Below are positions 23,286-35,200 of a stretch of 64,000 bases of DNA, piece after piece. The stretch spans positions 22,213,501 through 22,277,500 of the forward strand of contig JAPYXD010000723.1 of assembly GCA_030998225.1 (NCBI GenBank), read 5' to 3'. Within the stretch, counting starts at the first letter, position 1. Each line of letters begins with the position of its first letter. This DNA is from Diplolepis rosae (Eukaryota > Arthropoda > Insecta > Hymenoptera > Diplolepididae). Made by a program: the position numbers and the translations under genes. The notes beneath the pieces were generated by a model. It did no database searches and was not told the DNA's origin. It worked only from the letters and a program-made list of their open reading frames with translations.

Positions 23286-25990
23286 TTAATTTTGTTAATC
23301 ATAAGCCTAAAACATTCTTGTTTAGTAAACGATTGCACGGTTTTATCAACTATGTAGAAGAAAAAGTTTCACAAGATCTTTTCGATAATCGTGCACTTTA
23401 CTAAAACGAATTTATATTACGTGAGATATTCAAAATTAGTTTTTTTTTGTGAAATTCCACCTTGTAAATCAAGAGCGACTGTCTGCAAAGTTTAATTTTC
23501 TATCGCTTAATATTGAGATACTGTGGAATTCGTACCTGACTGCTCCGATTAATCTCTATTCTCAATGTAGAAATCAACCAGAGACTTTCTCGAAATGAAA
23601 TTTGAGAAAGATTCTCTTCGTTGACTGAATTGTCTTAAAAGTGAACAAATTATTTATTTAATTTTTCTAAATATTCTTCTGCTTATCCTTTTATCCACAA
23701 AACGTATTCCTGAAATTGATTAATTAGAATACTGCAGTATTAGTCATCATCTTGAGTCTAAAGTGTGGATATGATCTGCAAATTTGAAAAACTTTCTCGT
23801 TAGGATAAAGTAATTTGATTTTTAGCAATTGAAACACTCGTTCGATCAATTTCGCGTTTAAGACAACCATTTTAACGAAAAGTATATAACTCGAAGCCTT
23901 TGAAGAAAATAGTGCGAAAATGAAAAACTGTAAGCAAATCATGAATCACTACTGTCCATTACCTTCATTGATAGAAAAAAAACGAACGGTATTATTTGTA
24001 TTGCGATAAAACAGAAGATACATATTGATTACTTAACGCAATTCCCAAATTTACACGATCACAAAAATCGTGTAAATATATACATATATATATATATATA
24101 CATAATAAACATAAAAAATATATTTACGCCTGTACATAATAGAGATGAAGTACTGAATTTGAAAAACACAGAAAAGGTAATCGTGCGTATTTATGGAAAG
24201 AAAACGGACTGTAGTTATATTGTAACATAATGAATTAATTAATAGTTTAGGTAATGATCACAGTGTGTCGACGACTTTGAGTTTGAACCTTGAAGGTACA
24301 ATCAAAGACTATAAAGAAGTCTGAAAAATTTTAACACTGTCAACATTCCTGTAAAATTATTATTATTATCGAGCTTTCAAGGCGTGTCTTGAAACATTCC
24401 AGAATTTAACACAACGAAGGCTAGATTCTTTGTTATTCCTATGAGGAGCTTACTTATTAATCACTCTAATGTCTTATTAAAATCCATTCAGCAGAGTTAA
24501 AAATGTAAAAGACCATATTGTGAAATTTTACTACAAAGTTACACTATATACTTATAATAAAAATATTCATCTGAAATTAATCAAGTATCAGCTCATACTT
24601 AATTTCTATTCATTGAATTGCGTGTTTTTCTTTTTTAATTGAACTACTTGGCAAAATGAAATTTGAAGGATAGACGAAAAACGCTTTGTGTGTGCCGCTA
24701 TCTGAAAACAGATTTATCACTAATGATTAATGCGGATTATTGACTTGGAATTGTATGAAGACGTTAAGGAAATATGTGGCCGTTGATAGTATTTTTATAA
24801 AGTCTAATTTATGTTTTAATCTCATTATTGATTATTATAGAGATCTTATATCGATAGAGGAATTTAACACCGTTCGCGTTCTATGTTAAAGTAATATAAG
24901 ATACTCTTACAAAAAAACTAAAGAATTTGTTCCTTGAAGCAGTATAAAGACAGCGGAGAAACAATTAGCTACGTACAATTTGTAAATATCGTACCGATTA
25001 GGAAGTTATAGGCAAAATTTTGAAAATATTCACTATGGTATTTGTCATGAGATATATTTTGAAGTGTGAGGCGATGCCGAGAATATATCAGAGATAAAAA
25101 GATACACTGTGGAAACAAATAGGCTCAAGAGATTATGAAAATTTTCACATACGTGTACATATAATATATGACAGAAATATGGAAATGTAGGTTTTTATGG
25201 AGATACCAACTACGATTCTAATAATAATTGCTGTTGTCAAATGGCAAGGTTTTATCCGCCGAGGCCTGATATTTCGTAAACCAATTTTATTATTATCCAC
25301 CTAACGACTTACTCTACTCAAATCGTACTTGACCAAGCTAGAACTTCAATCCGATTTAATCAGTCCGAATCTTAAAACAGAATACAATTTTTCAAATGCT
25401 AGGAAATTACATGAAAGATATTTAAGGCTGCTATTTAGATTTAATTTTTATTGTACGATCAACTTAATCTTACATTGCGTGTTTTTTCATTAGAAAATAT
25501 TTTTAGGTAGCTATTTAGAATCTGTTTTAAAGTTTGGATTAAGTCAAATGACTCAAAGATATTTCTCACTTATGTTCTTCATTAAATTATTATCTTCCTA
25601 TTTACGGTCTTCCAACTGATGTTTTGAAGCTACTTTTTCATCGTAGAAATTTTTTATCAGATTTTATAATTGCCAAAGAATAATTGCAGTTTTCCAACGA
25701 AATTCTTTGTGTCATTAGACTGGTATAGCTTGGGCTTGTTTTTCAAGTTTTAATAGAATAAAAGCCATTACACGTGATGCTTAATTATGATGTTTTTATC
25801 GAAGGAAGTTAATCGTTATTGATATGGACTCAAACATATTTCAGGAATATGCTATAGTTTATTGAATTATAAGGATACGATATAATGTTGATAATATTAT
25901 GATTTAGTATTTAATTAACACAACATGTATTATTTTATACACAGCTCCACAAATAAGTATATTTACTTTACAGAGAAATAAACACTTTAG
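23286..25990 (+). other. Probable aPKC 3' untranslated region
   Basis: No gene-like ORF. AATAAA signals at 24104-24109 and 25977-25982 are possible cleavage signals; which is used is unknown. Four UGUANAUA Pumilio-type motifs lie inside (24071, 24131, 24981, 25154). There is a short TA microsatellite at 24083-24102. Confidence 0.4.
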
Positions 25991-26973
25991 GAAAAAAGAA
26001 TTGTGCTTCATTTTAGGTCTTACACGTCCACTAAAATATTAGAGTTGAATTAGAAAAAAAAACATTTTTTCAGACTAATTTTTAATATTAGTTTGCACTT
26101 CAATTATTTGCTCATCTGTTTCCTTGTTTAGCAAGTGTATCATTTGAAATAATGCAACTTGAGAATAAATGTTGTATATCGTTACTAAGAATATGCTGGG
26201 TAGTCGTACAACTACTAATCACTTGATGATATGATTGATAACGTTCTAGCGCCATATTTACAAGTAATGAGATCACGTTACAGGTGCTTGTTGTAAAGTT
26301 TGTTTTCATAATAGGAAGTAGTTTCTTCTGGTCAATTTTTTATAAATGTGACCATACATAGTAATTCAATAAGAAATTTGTAGAAAGTTAAAACAAATAT
26401 TTAGGTAGTGTATTTTAGTGGGAAAGTAATTTTATAATAAAATACTACAATGAATATCATACAGACTTTATGCAAATATGATTTAATTATCAAAATTAGT
26501 TTTTCTGCGGAAATTCATTCTGTTTTTTTTTCTTTCTAATTTGCAACAAAAATTAACACCCATGTGGTAGTTGCTGAATCGCGTGTTCATATACAAAGTT
26601 ATACCCATCAGAGATAATTCATAACGTGATTGCTAATGAAGACATAAGTCCTTGGCCTGAAAAAATTTGCAATATACCTATATACAATTTAAAAATGTAA
26701 TATGTGGAATATCGGAAAATTTTTACAGGCTAATAATGAATAAAATTTACTTTTAATCTGGACAAAGAATCATGTTTTGTTTAGCAACAATTAAACCTTG
26801 TAGAAATGCAAATTACATTGGTGTTTTACTGGTCTCTAAGATAAATGTCTAAGAAAGTTGAATTACATTATTATGTGTTAATAAGAATTACAATAAGAAA
26901 GGTTTTATAATTGTATCTATTTTCACTTTTAACTTTTTTCTTAATGCTAATCAATTTTTTTATTTCTATAGTT
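25991..26973. other. Intergenic, nothing recognised
   Basis: AT-rich spacer between the likely end of aPKC and the MITE at 26974. Only short chance frames are present; no repeats or RNA genes were recognised. Confidence 0.5.
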
Positions 26974-27324
26974 ATGGCCATGTATCAACCAGACCATATG
27001 ATCGATATAGTAATTTTTTTGTCTAGAAAGTTTTGTCCATGCAAAATAAGATATCAAGGCAAAATTTTGTGAGATCAAATAAAAGCGACTATGCACAGCT
27101 AAGGAAGACCCGTCAACTCTCAGATTTTTTAGATTAAGAAAAAAAAAAATTTTGAAATATATTTTTTTTATAATTATAAAAATTCAAAAGTTACAGACCT
27201 TTCTTAGTGCCTTTTCTTTGATCTCACAAATTTTTGACTTGATATCTTATTTTGCATGAAAAAAAAGTTTACACACAAAAAAATCACCATATCGATCATA
27301 TGATCTGGTTGTTCCATGGCCTTA
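26974..27324. mobile_element. MITE with long inverted repeats, TTAA-type ends
   Basis: About 350 bp with imperfect inverted-repeat arms of over 100 bp. The left arm has 'GGCCATGTATCAACCAGA' then 'CATATGATCGATAT', and 'GCAAAATAAGATATCAAG'. The right arm carries their reverse complements and ends GGCCTTAA. Relatives sit at 47869-48068 (TTAAGG...CCTTAA ends), with fragments at 38392 and 59125. The TTAA at the ends suggests a TTAA target duplication. Non-coding, located between aPKC and GlcT. Confidence 0.75.
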
Positions 27325-27479
27325 ATACAATTTTTATTTTCAGAACATAATGTCCAAAGTTTAGAAGAAAATTGTCAACCTCTTATCACTTTTGATAATT
27401 CTTTCCTCAATAAGCATTCCCAGAATTCCAATTGAAGAAATAATTGAAGAAGGTGTTACATATCTCAAGTTTTATCATA

Positions 27480-28324
27480 TAACCAATTTGTATTTCGGGC
27501 GGGAAGCGCGCGCATCGTCCTAATTGGTGGAGGGGATTCGATAAGTTCGAAATGAACAGAGCTTCAAATCGACCGCGCGAGCCACTACCGACTACCGGCT
27601 GTCACATGACACATGCCAGTTGTTTCGTCGACGTTGGCGAAGCGTCGTGATGTTTTGTGATACGTCCTTAACCTTCTCACTTTCGCTCATCAACCCCTAA
27701 CAGTGTCTAAATCGAAATTCTACCTTCCGCATCTCAACCTCTCGTGCACCTGTTTCACCAGTCAAACAATATTTCTTTCTCGTGAGATTCTTGGAAGAAA
27801 CCAAGTCTTTCTAGAAAAGTGAAGTAAAACCAGGTCCTATCTCGAAAAAAGCGACGCGCTTCCATATCGCCCTTTCGCTTTCAAGTGTGTTCATCGCAAA
27901 AAAATCCAAGGGTCATCTTTGCAGATGTTACCCAGGTCAGCGTCTTCTCTATTCTCTGATTATGCTCACAGATTGAATGACCATTCATCTGCGTGAACGC
28001 GAGACAACGCTTCGTCAATAGAAACAGTCTTTGTTCCTACTAAAATTTGCACTGCGGATTAGCAGGGTGTGCACTTCGCCCCCGGCGACGAATTACTCCC
28101 GGCAACGCTTACACCGGGTTCGCGTGGATGTACACTAAACCTCAGAAACAAGATGACCCGGAGGAAGAAACTTGGAGCCAGGATGAAGAGCAAATTCAAT
28201 GGTCCATGAAAATTACAGTGCACAGGTCGCTCTCGATAGGGATGACAGGGCTACATAACCCCACCGGCCGGTTAAAAAGTAGCATCAGGATCATCCAAAG
28301 ACGCGAGATCTATCCTTGAGAAAG
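27480..28324 (+). promoter_or_regulatory. GlcT promoter region and 5' leader
   Basis: G+C rises sharply from about 27495, with several CpG-containing stretches, and stays high into the GlcT coding exon. It contains multiple upstream ATGs. The transcription start, and whether the leader is spliced, cannot be fixed from sequence alone. Confidence 0.45.
28128..28319 (+). CDS. Upstream ORF in the GlcT leader (63 codons)
   Basis: ATG at 28128, TGA at 28317-28319, only 5 nt before the GlcT ATG at 28325 and in a different frame. The predicted peptide (MYTKPQKQDDPEEETW...) is acidic at first and has no family I recognise. If it is in the mature mRNA it would lower GlcT translation or need reinitiation. 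It may be removed by an unseen leader intron. Confidence 0.3.
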   Translation: MYTKPQKQDDPEEETWSQDEEQIQWSMKITVHRSLSIGMTGLHNPTGRLKSSIRIIQRREIYP

Positions 28325-29406
28325 ATGAACTACATGCTTTGCACCCTCTACGGGTTCGCGATATTTTTCATCGTATTTTGGTCAGGTATGTGGTTAGTAC
28401 ATATTATCGCATTGGTGGTTGGTCGGTGGAAACTGCATCGCAAGGTCGCGCAGATGCCAAGCTACGAGACGCCTTTGCCCGGCATCTCGATTATCAAACC
28501 TCTCATGGGAGTGGACCCGAACCTTTTTAGCAACCTGGAGACATTCTTTCTCCTGAACTATCCCCTCTACGAAATCCTCTTTTGCGTCGAGGACGATACT
28601 GATCCGGTTCTGATGCTGGTCCACAAACTGATGGAGAAATATCCACACGTGGACACGAGACTTTTCGTCGGAGGGTGCGGTGTGGGGGTTAATCCGAAGA
28701 TCAACAACATGCAGCCTGCTTATGAGGCGTCAAAGTACGATTTTATACTAATAAGCGATAGTGGAATTAGAATGAAGGAGGACACTTTGTTGGATATGGT
28801 GAATTATATGACTGATAAGGTGGCATTGGTGCATCAGATGCCTTTTACTTGTGACAGAGAAGGATTTGCGTCTGTCTACGAGAAAATATTTTTCGGGACT
28901 GTCCAGTCGAGGGTCTACCTGGCAGCTGATTTGCTTAGGATAAATTGCCATACCGGGATGTCTGCTCTTTTGAGGAAGGCACCCTTAGAAGAGGTTGGAG
29001 GGTTGAAAACTTTTGGTGTTTATTTAGCTGAGGATTTCTTTTATGCGAAATCTTTGACTGATAGAGGATGGAGGATTACAGTGTGTTCACAGCCTGCGAT
29101 GCAAAATAGTGGACATTGTGAGGTTCAGTCATTTCAAGCGAGGTTAAAACGATGGGCGAAGCTTAGGGTTGCCATGCTTCCAACGACTATAGTGCTCGAA
29201 CCACTTAGTGAGTGCCTAGTCCTGGGCGCTTGCGCTTCCTGGGCAGCTAGTGTGCTTTTTGAGTGGGACTCACTAGTTTTTTATCTGGTTCACATACTTT
29301 TGTGGTTCATGTTTGACTGGACCATGTTGTGTGTTGTGCAGAATGGACCTTTACCTTTTAATAAAATGGAATTTGTTTGTGGGTGGCTGCTCAGTGAAAC
29401 AACGAG
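28325..29406 (+). CDS. GlcT: GlcT coding exon 1
   Basis: Holds residues 1-360 and two bases of codon 361: anchor, full glycosyltransferase core and the first C-terminal membrane segments. The donor is AG|GTAAAT at 29407. A single large exon covering the whole catalytic domain. Confidence 0.96.
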
Positions 29407-31713
29407 GTAAATATCTATTTTCATTCATTTTTTGCATGTGGGACATTCTTTTACAAATCGTACACCCATATTGAGTTCAGAATTTAGATTTGCATAAAAA
29501 AATTTGTATACCTTTTTAATAAATTAATCAACATGGATATAGGGATTTTTGTAATAAATAAAATAATTTTTTCGAGAAATATATCAACTTAAACTTTTGA
29601 TAAAATTGGATAAAATGCTAAATTCTCTTGTACTTAAAATTCATTAGTTAAGTTCACCAGTTATATTATGACATAGTGCATATGATAATTTTTTTTCCAA
29701 ATTTTTTCACTGAGGGGGAAAACATCCGAAAATTGTTTAAACAATTAAACTACTAATATCTGCAGTTAATTAACAAAATAAAAATTATAAAAATATTCAT
29801 TTGAAAACCTAACGTAATAAGCTAAAAAATTAAACAAACCCGAAATCGATTTGATTATTTCAACCGGAGATAATGAATTTTAAGTACAAGAGAATTTAGC
29901 ATTTTATCCAATTTTATCAAAAGTTTAAGTTGATATATTTCTCGAAAAAAATTTAAGACTTTTAAAAATGTTAATAATTTCTTTTTAAAAATCTGTACGA
30001 TATGTAAAAGAATGTCCCATGTTTAAGATTTTAGGGAAACCATTGTATTGATTGTTATTCATAGGAAATTATTTTCTTAATCATTGACAAATTGACACAT
30101 TTTTTATTGGTCCGTTTGAGGAAGAATTGGGCAGATAATCGAAAAAAAAATTAGTCAAAGTAACTGTTTTCTCAGCTGGAAAAAAAAAGAAATTTTGATA
30201 TCTGCAATCAGTTGAGATTGGGGAATTGGATATTATTTTTTTATAGCTTCATCTTAAAACTTTTGAAATAAGTACCAATGATATTTTGAGGAAGAATTGG
30301 ACGAACATTCTAAAACAAAGGCAAACGTACCATTTACTTAGTTTTTTTCACTTATAATTTTCATTTATCGAGTATTTTGGTAAAATTGTGGACAATTTCA
30401 TCTCGAATAAAATGAAATTTGAAAATTTACAATCGAATAAAAATTATAGATTTTTTATCGTCGGAATCAATAGACAAATTTTAGGTTTTTTAGTTTTTAT
30501 GATTCCACTAATAAAAAATCTATAATTTTTCTGATTCAAACTTTTGATGCCTCATTTTAGTCAAAATATAATTTTTCATATTATCACTGGAAAAAACTCA
30601 GCAAAAGGAAGTTATAACTGAAAAAAACTAAGGAAATAGCTGGTTTGACCAATTTTTTTCCCCTGACTGTTCGCCCAATTCTTCTTCATAGTGAGCATCT
30701 TCGTATTAATAAATTAATTGATTCATTTTTGCATGTTTACTGTAGAGAAAAAAGGTACTGAGCAAAAAATATCAGAAGTCGGATTGATTTTGAATCGATT
30801 TGTATCAAACGAGTTTTAAAAAGTTTTTCGGATTGGTTTAAAATGGTTCAGAAACAGATTTTGGAACGATTCGAATTCAATTTCTTTTAGGGGATTTTAT
30901 TTCAGATAAACCACTTCTGCTGATCAATTTTTCTCTAGAGCTCGGTTCGGAAAAGATTTCGGGATAACTCAAAATAGTTCTGATTCGGTCGGATGTATTG
31001 TTTTAAAAAAATAAAAGTCCTGACATGAAAAAATCGATAAAAGTCCATTTCCACTGAATTTTTGGTGTAATTCTGAAAAATTAGAAGTCCAGTTTTAAGT
31101 ATATTTTTAAAAAGTGCATTTTGAAAAAACAAAAATTGCGATTTGTTAACCAAGAGTGTAATTAGTAGAAACAATGCATGATCCTTTTTTTATAGTAAAA
31201 CACTTCTTCTAAACATCAAGCAGGAAATAATATGTTATTTGTGTTTTTTCTGGTTTAGAAGACAATTACATTTTTTTCATTGCAGGGAAATTATTCTCTT
31301 TAGTAAGTCTAGAAAATTAAATAAAACACTATAAATAATTAATTGAACCAGTTGATTTGATTCAATTGGTTAGCACTAGAAAGTCAAGTTATTGTAATAT
31401 CCTTTTAACGTTGAATAGCTGTATTAAATCGATGCATAATGCATTGATCACCTTGAGAATTCACTTGTAAGTTCCACATTCTTGAAAAGTGCATGAACGT
31501 TAAACTATTCAGTTTGAAGTAATATTTGACGTGTCGAAAATAAATTAATGATAAATCAAATTCATTGAAGCAAAGTGTCTTAAAATTATTGCCAGAATTT
31601 GGAATACAAATATCAATTGTGAATATAATTATATGTCGCGCCCGTGCTTTTTCAGATATTATTCAAATATTAAATATTTAGATAGATAATCATGATATAA
31701 TAAACAGTATATT

Positions 31714-31751
<38 letters not shown>

Positions 31752-33713
31752 AGAAAGGATCAATTTTGACATTCCTTGTCTTTTGTCTACAAGATTAAAA
31801 AAAAGAAATTGATTGTAAATTCACCTGGCGTCATGTAAATTCTTGTAAATTCTTTAAAAACTTGTTTACATAATTTTTGCAAATTCGCTGTTATATTTAA
31901 AGAAAAATTGTTGGGAATTTGCCAGAAATAATTACTTGGGATCGATTTGAGAAAACATTTCCTACCAGAGTGTAAGTAATAAATAATGTTTTCAATAAAG
32001 TCAGGGTTGACCCTTTTTTGTTATTTCATTATTATTTTATTATCATAAGAAATGAAATATATCGATCTCATACTATTATAAACATGATTTATTGTTCTAA
32101 ATTGTAAAGTTTTATATTGTCATTAAGATAATTATTATATTATTATTATATATTATTATTTTGCCTTTCATTAGAAATAAATGTAATTTATAAATGTTGC
32201 AAACTTTATTAAACATTTATTTATGTAGAATCTCCTAAAAAAATCTAGAAAAATACAAATTCTAGATCATGAAAACCTGGAAAGGACAGGGAAATTCCGC
32301 ATATGGAAATAATGGCTACCCTGTAAAGTTAATCGAAAATTACATTTAAATATTAGTTGTACATTATTCTCGAATTGTAGTTAAAATTAACATTCTTCAT
32401 TAGCTTTAAAAATATGATAATACTGATGCGCATTTAAATTTTTATTTTTTTTATAATATTAAACTTTACTTTGAAAATTTAAGTAGCAGATAAACAAGTT
32501 GTTAACTATAATTTATATTGTATTATATTTATCTTCTTTTAGTTGCGAGTCAAACATAGTAATTTAAATATAAAAGTTCCAAGTTTGGAAACTTGCAAAT
32601 CTTAAGGCTCAGAAATTAGCAGTGTTTTTAGTTTGAGAAATTCAAAGGTAAAATATTTTAATAGTTGTCGACGTTCAAGAATTCAAACTGAAGACTGAAA
32701 ATCAAAATCATTCAATTGAAAAAATTACACTTCAGAATCACAAAATTCCTTTTAATTTTTTTATTTATGCATTTTTAAAATTGGCCTTTACGCTATGTTC
32801 AATTGTCCAGGCCAGAAATGCAAACGTTTTTCTGTCGTCGTGTAAAATTTTCTAAATTGCACTTAGCTCAATTTGAATTTTTATCCTTTAAATATAAAGG
32901 TTTTTAGGTTATGAAACATATTTAAAGGTTTACCATACTACTGAAAAAAAGAATTCAACCTTAATCTTTTTCAATCTGACATCTATTCATACATCTCTAT
33001 TTGTGAATCACCTTATTTTGACAGATTTATCCCTTCAATTCACTGTCTGTTTGAAAATAGAAGATCGCACAATAATTTCAATTGAGATTTGAAACGTTAG
33101 AAAATAAACTAAGAACTCAAAAATGAATGGGGTTGGAGGCTTCAGAAATGCACGTCTTAAATAAAAAAGTATGATGAATTTGCACTCAGAAATGTTTTTA
33201 AATTAGAATGCTTGAAGATTTTCCAATTTCCAAAGTTGCCTAAATATGTATCTGTCAACTTTAAATGATTCTATTATTGATCAGGGAGCACTCGGTAAAT
33301 TAATAAAATGTATTCTTCTGACATTTGGAATCTGAAGGCACTACAATTTTTAAATATGTACATTTTGTAGTTTTCAAATTTCGAAAATTTTGATATTGTA
33401 ATGGTTTTTATACTTAAAGGCTTTCTATTTGAAAATTTTGAAAATTTCTAAAGAAAAACTACATTCAATTTCACAGACTTGCAAATTAAAGTTGATAGCG
33501 ATTTCTTAAACTTGAACTTGATTATAAAAGAGTAGCCTCTGTTAGATACTTTTGCTGATTTTTATGTTCATCATTTAATTCGTAATTTCTATTTCTAGGC
33601 CCTACCTGTTTCTCCAGGCAGTTCTAGATCCGTTGATTCAGTGGAGGTCGCGAGTCTACAAGTTAAGATGGGGTGGAATCGCCGAAGAAGTCAAGGCTAA
33701 AGTCAAATACTGA
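28325..33713 (+). CDS. GlcT: Ceramide glucosyltransferase (glucosylceramide synthase), two exons
   Basis: Transfers glucose from UDP-glucose to ceramide, the first step of glycosphingolipid synthesis, on the cytosolic face of Golgi membranes (GT21 family knowledge). Coding exons 28325-29406 and 33599-33713 give 398 aa; human UGCG has 394. Seen: N-terminal membrane anchor about 5-33; PGISIIKPLMGVDPNL at 52-67; D1 region VEDDTDP at 88-94; D2 in SDSGIR with D145; D3 in LAEDFF with D237; the (Q/R)XXRW motif as QARLKRW at 271-277; two hydrophobic C-terminal segments about 295-336; conserved tail RWGGIAEEV. All catalytic motifs are intact. ATG 28325 is chosen because MNYMLCTLYGFAIFF aligns with the family start; Met4 would be the alternative. 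Confidence 0.96.
29435..30021. mobile_element. Inverted-repeat element (MITE) in GlcT intron
   Basis: Ends CATGTGGGACATTCTTTTAC and its complement at 29995-30021. An inner, almost identical pair of arms of about 75 bp lies at about 29571-29645 and 29873-29948 (AACTTTTGATAAAATTGGAT and complement). Non-coding; no target-site duplication seen. Confidence 0.75.
30117..30688. mobile_element. Inverted-repeat element with nested left end in GlcT intron
   Basis: The left end TTGAGGAAGAATTGGGCAGA pairs with the right end TTCGCCCAATTCTTCTTCA (30671-30688). A second copy of the left end (GAGGAAGAATTGGACGAACA) starts at about 30288, so the element has either duplicated its left arm or received a nested copy. 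An inner pair 'AAAAATTATAGATTTTTTAT' and complement flanks the centre near 30440-30530. Confidence 0.65.
31717..31750. repeat. AT dinucleotide microsatellite
   Basis: About 16 AT units in the GlcT intron. Confidence 0.9.
33599..33713 (+). CDS. GlcT: GlcT coding exon 2 (C-terminal tail)
   Basis: Starts after TTTCTAG with the third base of an Arg codon. It encodes RPYLFLQAVLDPLIQWRSRV then YKLRWGGIAEEVKAKVKY and stops at TGA 33711-33713. The WDP/DPxIxWR and RWGG(I/T)AEE patterns match the UGCG C-terminus. Confidence 0.96.
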
Positions 33714-35200
33714 GGAGCATAGTGCGACTTTATTGGGTTCACTGGTACTTAAGCGCATGCACAGAGACGGACATGTAGGTATATCTATATAGGTGATACA
33801 TCCTATGTAGCAGGCATACACGATATGTATATTGTCGAATGATATTTCGTATGCTGTATAGTATACGTGTAAAGAATTTCGAATACCAGGTGTATTAATA
33901 CAAAATATTGCCTAGAAGCGCACACGATTCCCAAACTCGTGCTATGCTCAACGTAAGTGCAATCAATAGAAAATTCTTTTACCTATAATAGGTACCATTT
34001 ATTATTAAGCGAATCTTCAGAATTATTTATTTCCGTAGTTTTTGCCCAATCTTGCTGTCAGCTGATCAAAAATCAAGAGAGATAAGAAGCGAAACAGAAT
34101 TTTGTATGAGTTGAGTGTATGCTTTTTTAAAGCAAGAATAAGAGCAATATTAAATTCAATCATTCGAAGGCCAAAACAAAAAGGAGAGAAATTAAAGAAA
34201 AATCAAGTGTTCAAACCAGTCAAAATTATTGTAATATAGTTTTAGGACGAGTTAGGTATTTAGATAGGTCAATGTTAAGTAAAGAAAATAGGTTTGAGGA
34301 CCTTCGTTGATTGTATTCATAAGAAAAAAAAATTCGTCTCTTGCGTGACCAAAAGGCTAGCAATACCTAAAAGTTTTCATTTAATTAAAACGAAGATGAT
34401 ATGTTATGTCCTTTAAAGAAATGAATTTGTAAAAATGTGTAATACGTTAACAGATTTGTACAGAATTTATAAAGATATTGTTATTAGAGATAATAGTATC
34501 TTTCGACTAAACGAACAGTATTCTAGCTAGTTTATTTTAATGGGAACGTAGAAAATCAATTTTTTCTGTTGGGGCTAATCTAACTTTGGATTTGTCCTGC
34601 TGACCTGGAGTCCCTCTTTAAGAAACTAATTAGGTTAAAGTTATGCGATTTGGCGAATAAAAGTAGTCATACGATTTTTACCTAAAGATCTAAGTATTAT
34701 AATACATCAAAGCCGTTTCTCGCACAAAGGACGAATTCTTTTTTAAAGATGACGAGCACAGTGACATGCTTCGCGCTTTTTAATCGACGATTCGTCAAAT
34801 TGTTTGCCTATGACAATGAAATATTACTTCAGATGTACCTCATTTATAAGTAAAATTAGGAATAGACATGTAGATAAGAAAATTATGAACATTGGCAAGA
34901 CTCTAATGTGATTGGAATGACGAAGGCAGCAGAATAGAAACTTGTATATATGGCAGCTTCACTATAGCGTGTGACATTCCTATTTCCTCTGCGATGATGG
35001 CTGGTTTCACTACAATTTAGACGGTAACGAGGCCGGTGCTTTTGCTTCGCACTTAGAACAAAAGCAAGTCGAAATTACATTCTATCGTGAAAATCAGAAC
35101 AAACCGAAAACGATATAGATAGTTGCTTCATATCAAGATTTGAAAAGAGATTCTTACAAAGGTATAAGTGCAGAATTAAATAAATGTAGTGTTTCGAAAT
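33714..35200 (+). other. Probable GlcT 3' untranslated region
   Basis: No coding signal. AATAAA at 35179-35184 followed by TGTAGTGTTT is a credible cleavage signal, giving a 3' UTR of about 1.5 kb. Earlier signal-like words (for example near 34655) could give shorter forms. Confidence 0.4.

Larger units (their letters stand above)
29407..33598 (+). other. GlcT intron (4.2 kb), rich in inverted-repeat elements
   Basis: Donor GTAAAT, acceptor TTTCTAG ending at 33598. It contains two foldback elements (29435-30021 and 30117-30688), an AT microsatellite (31717-31750) and otherwise AT-rich sequence without coding signal. Confidence 0.85.
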
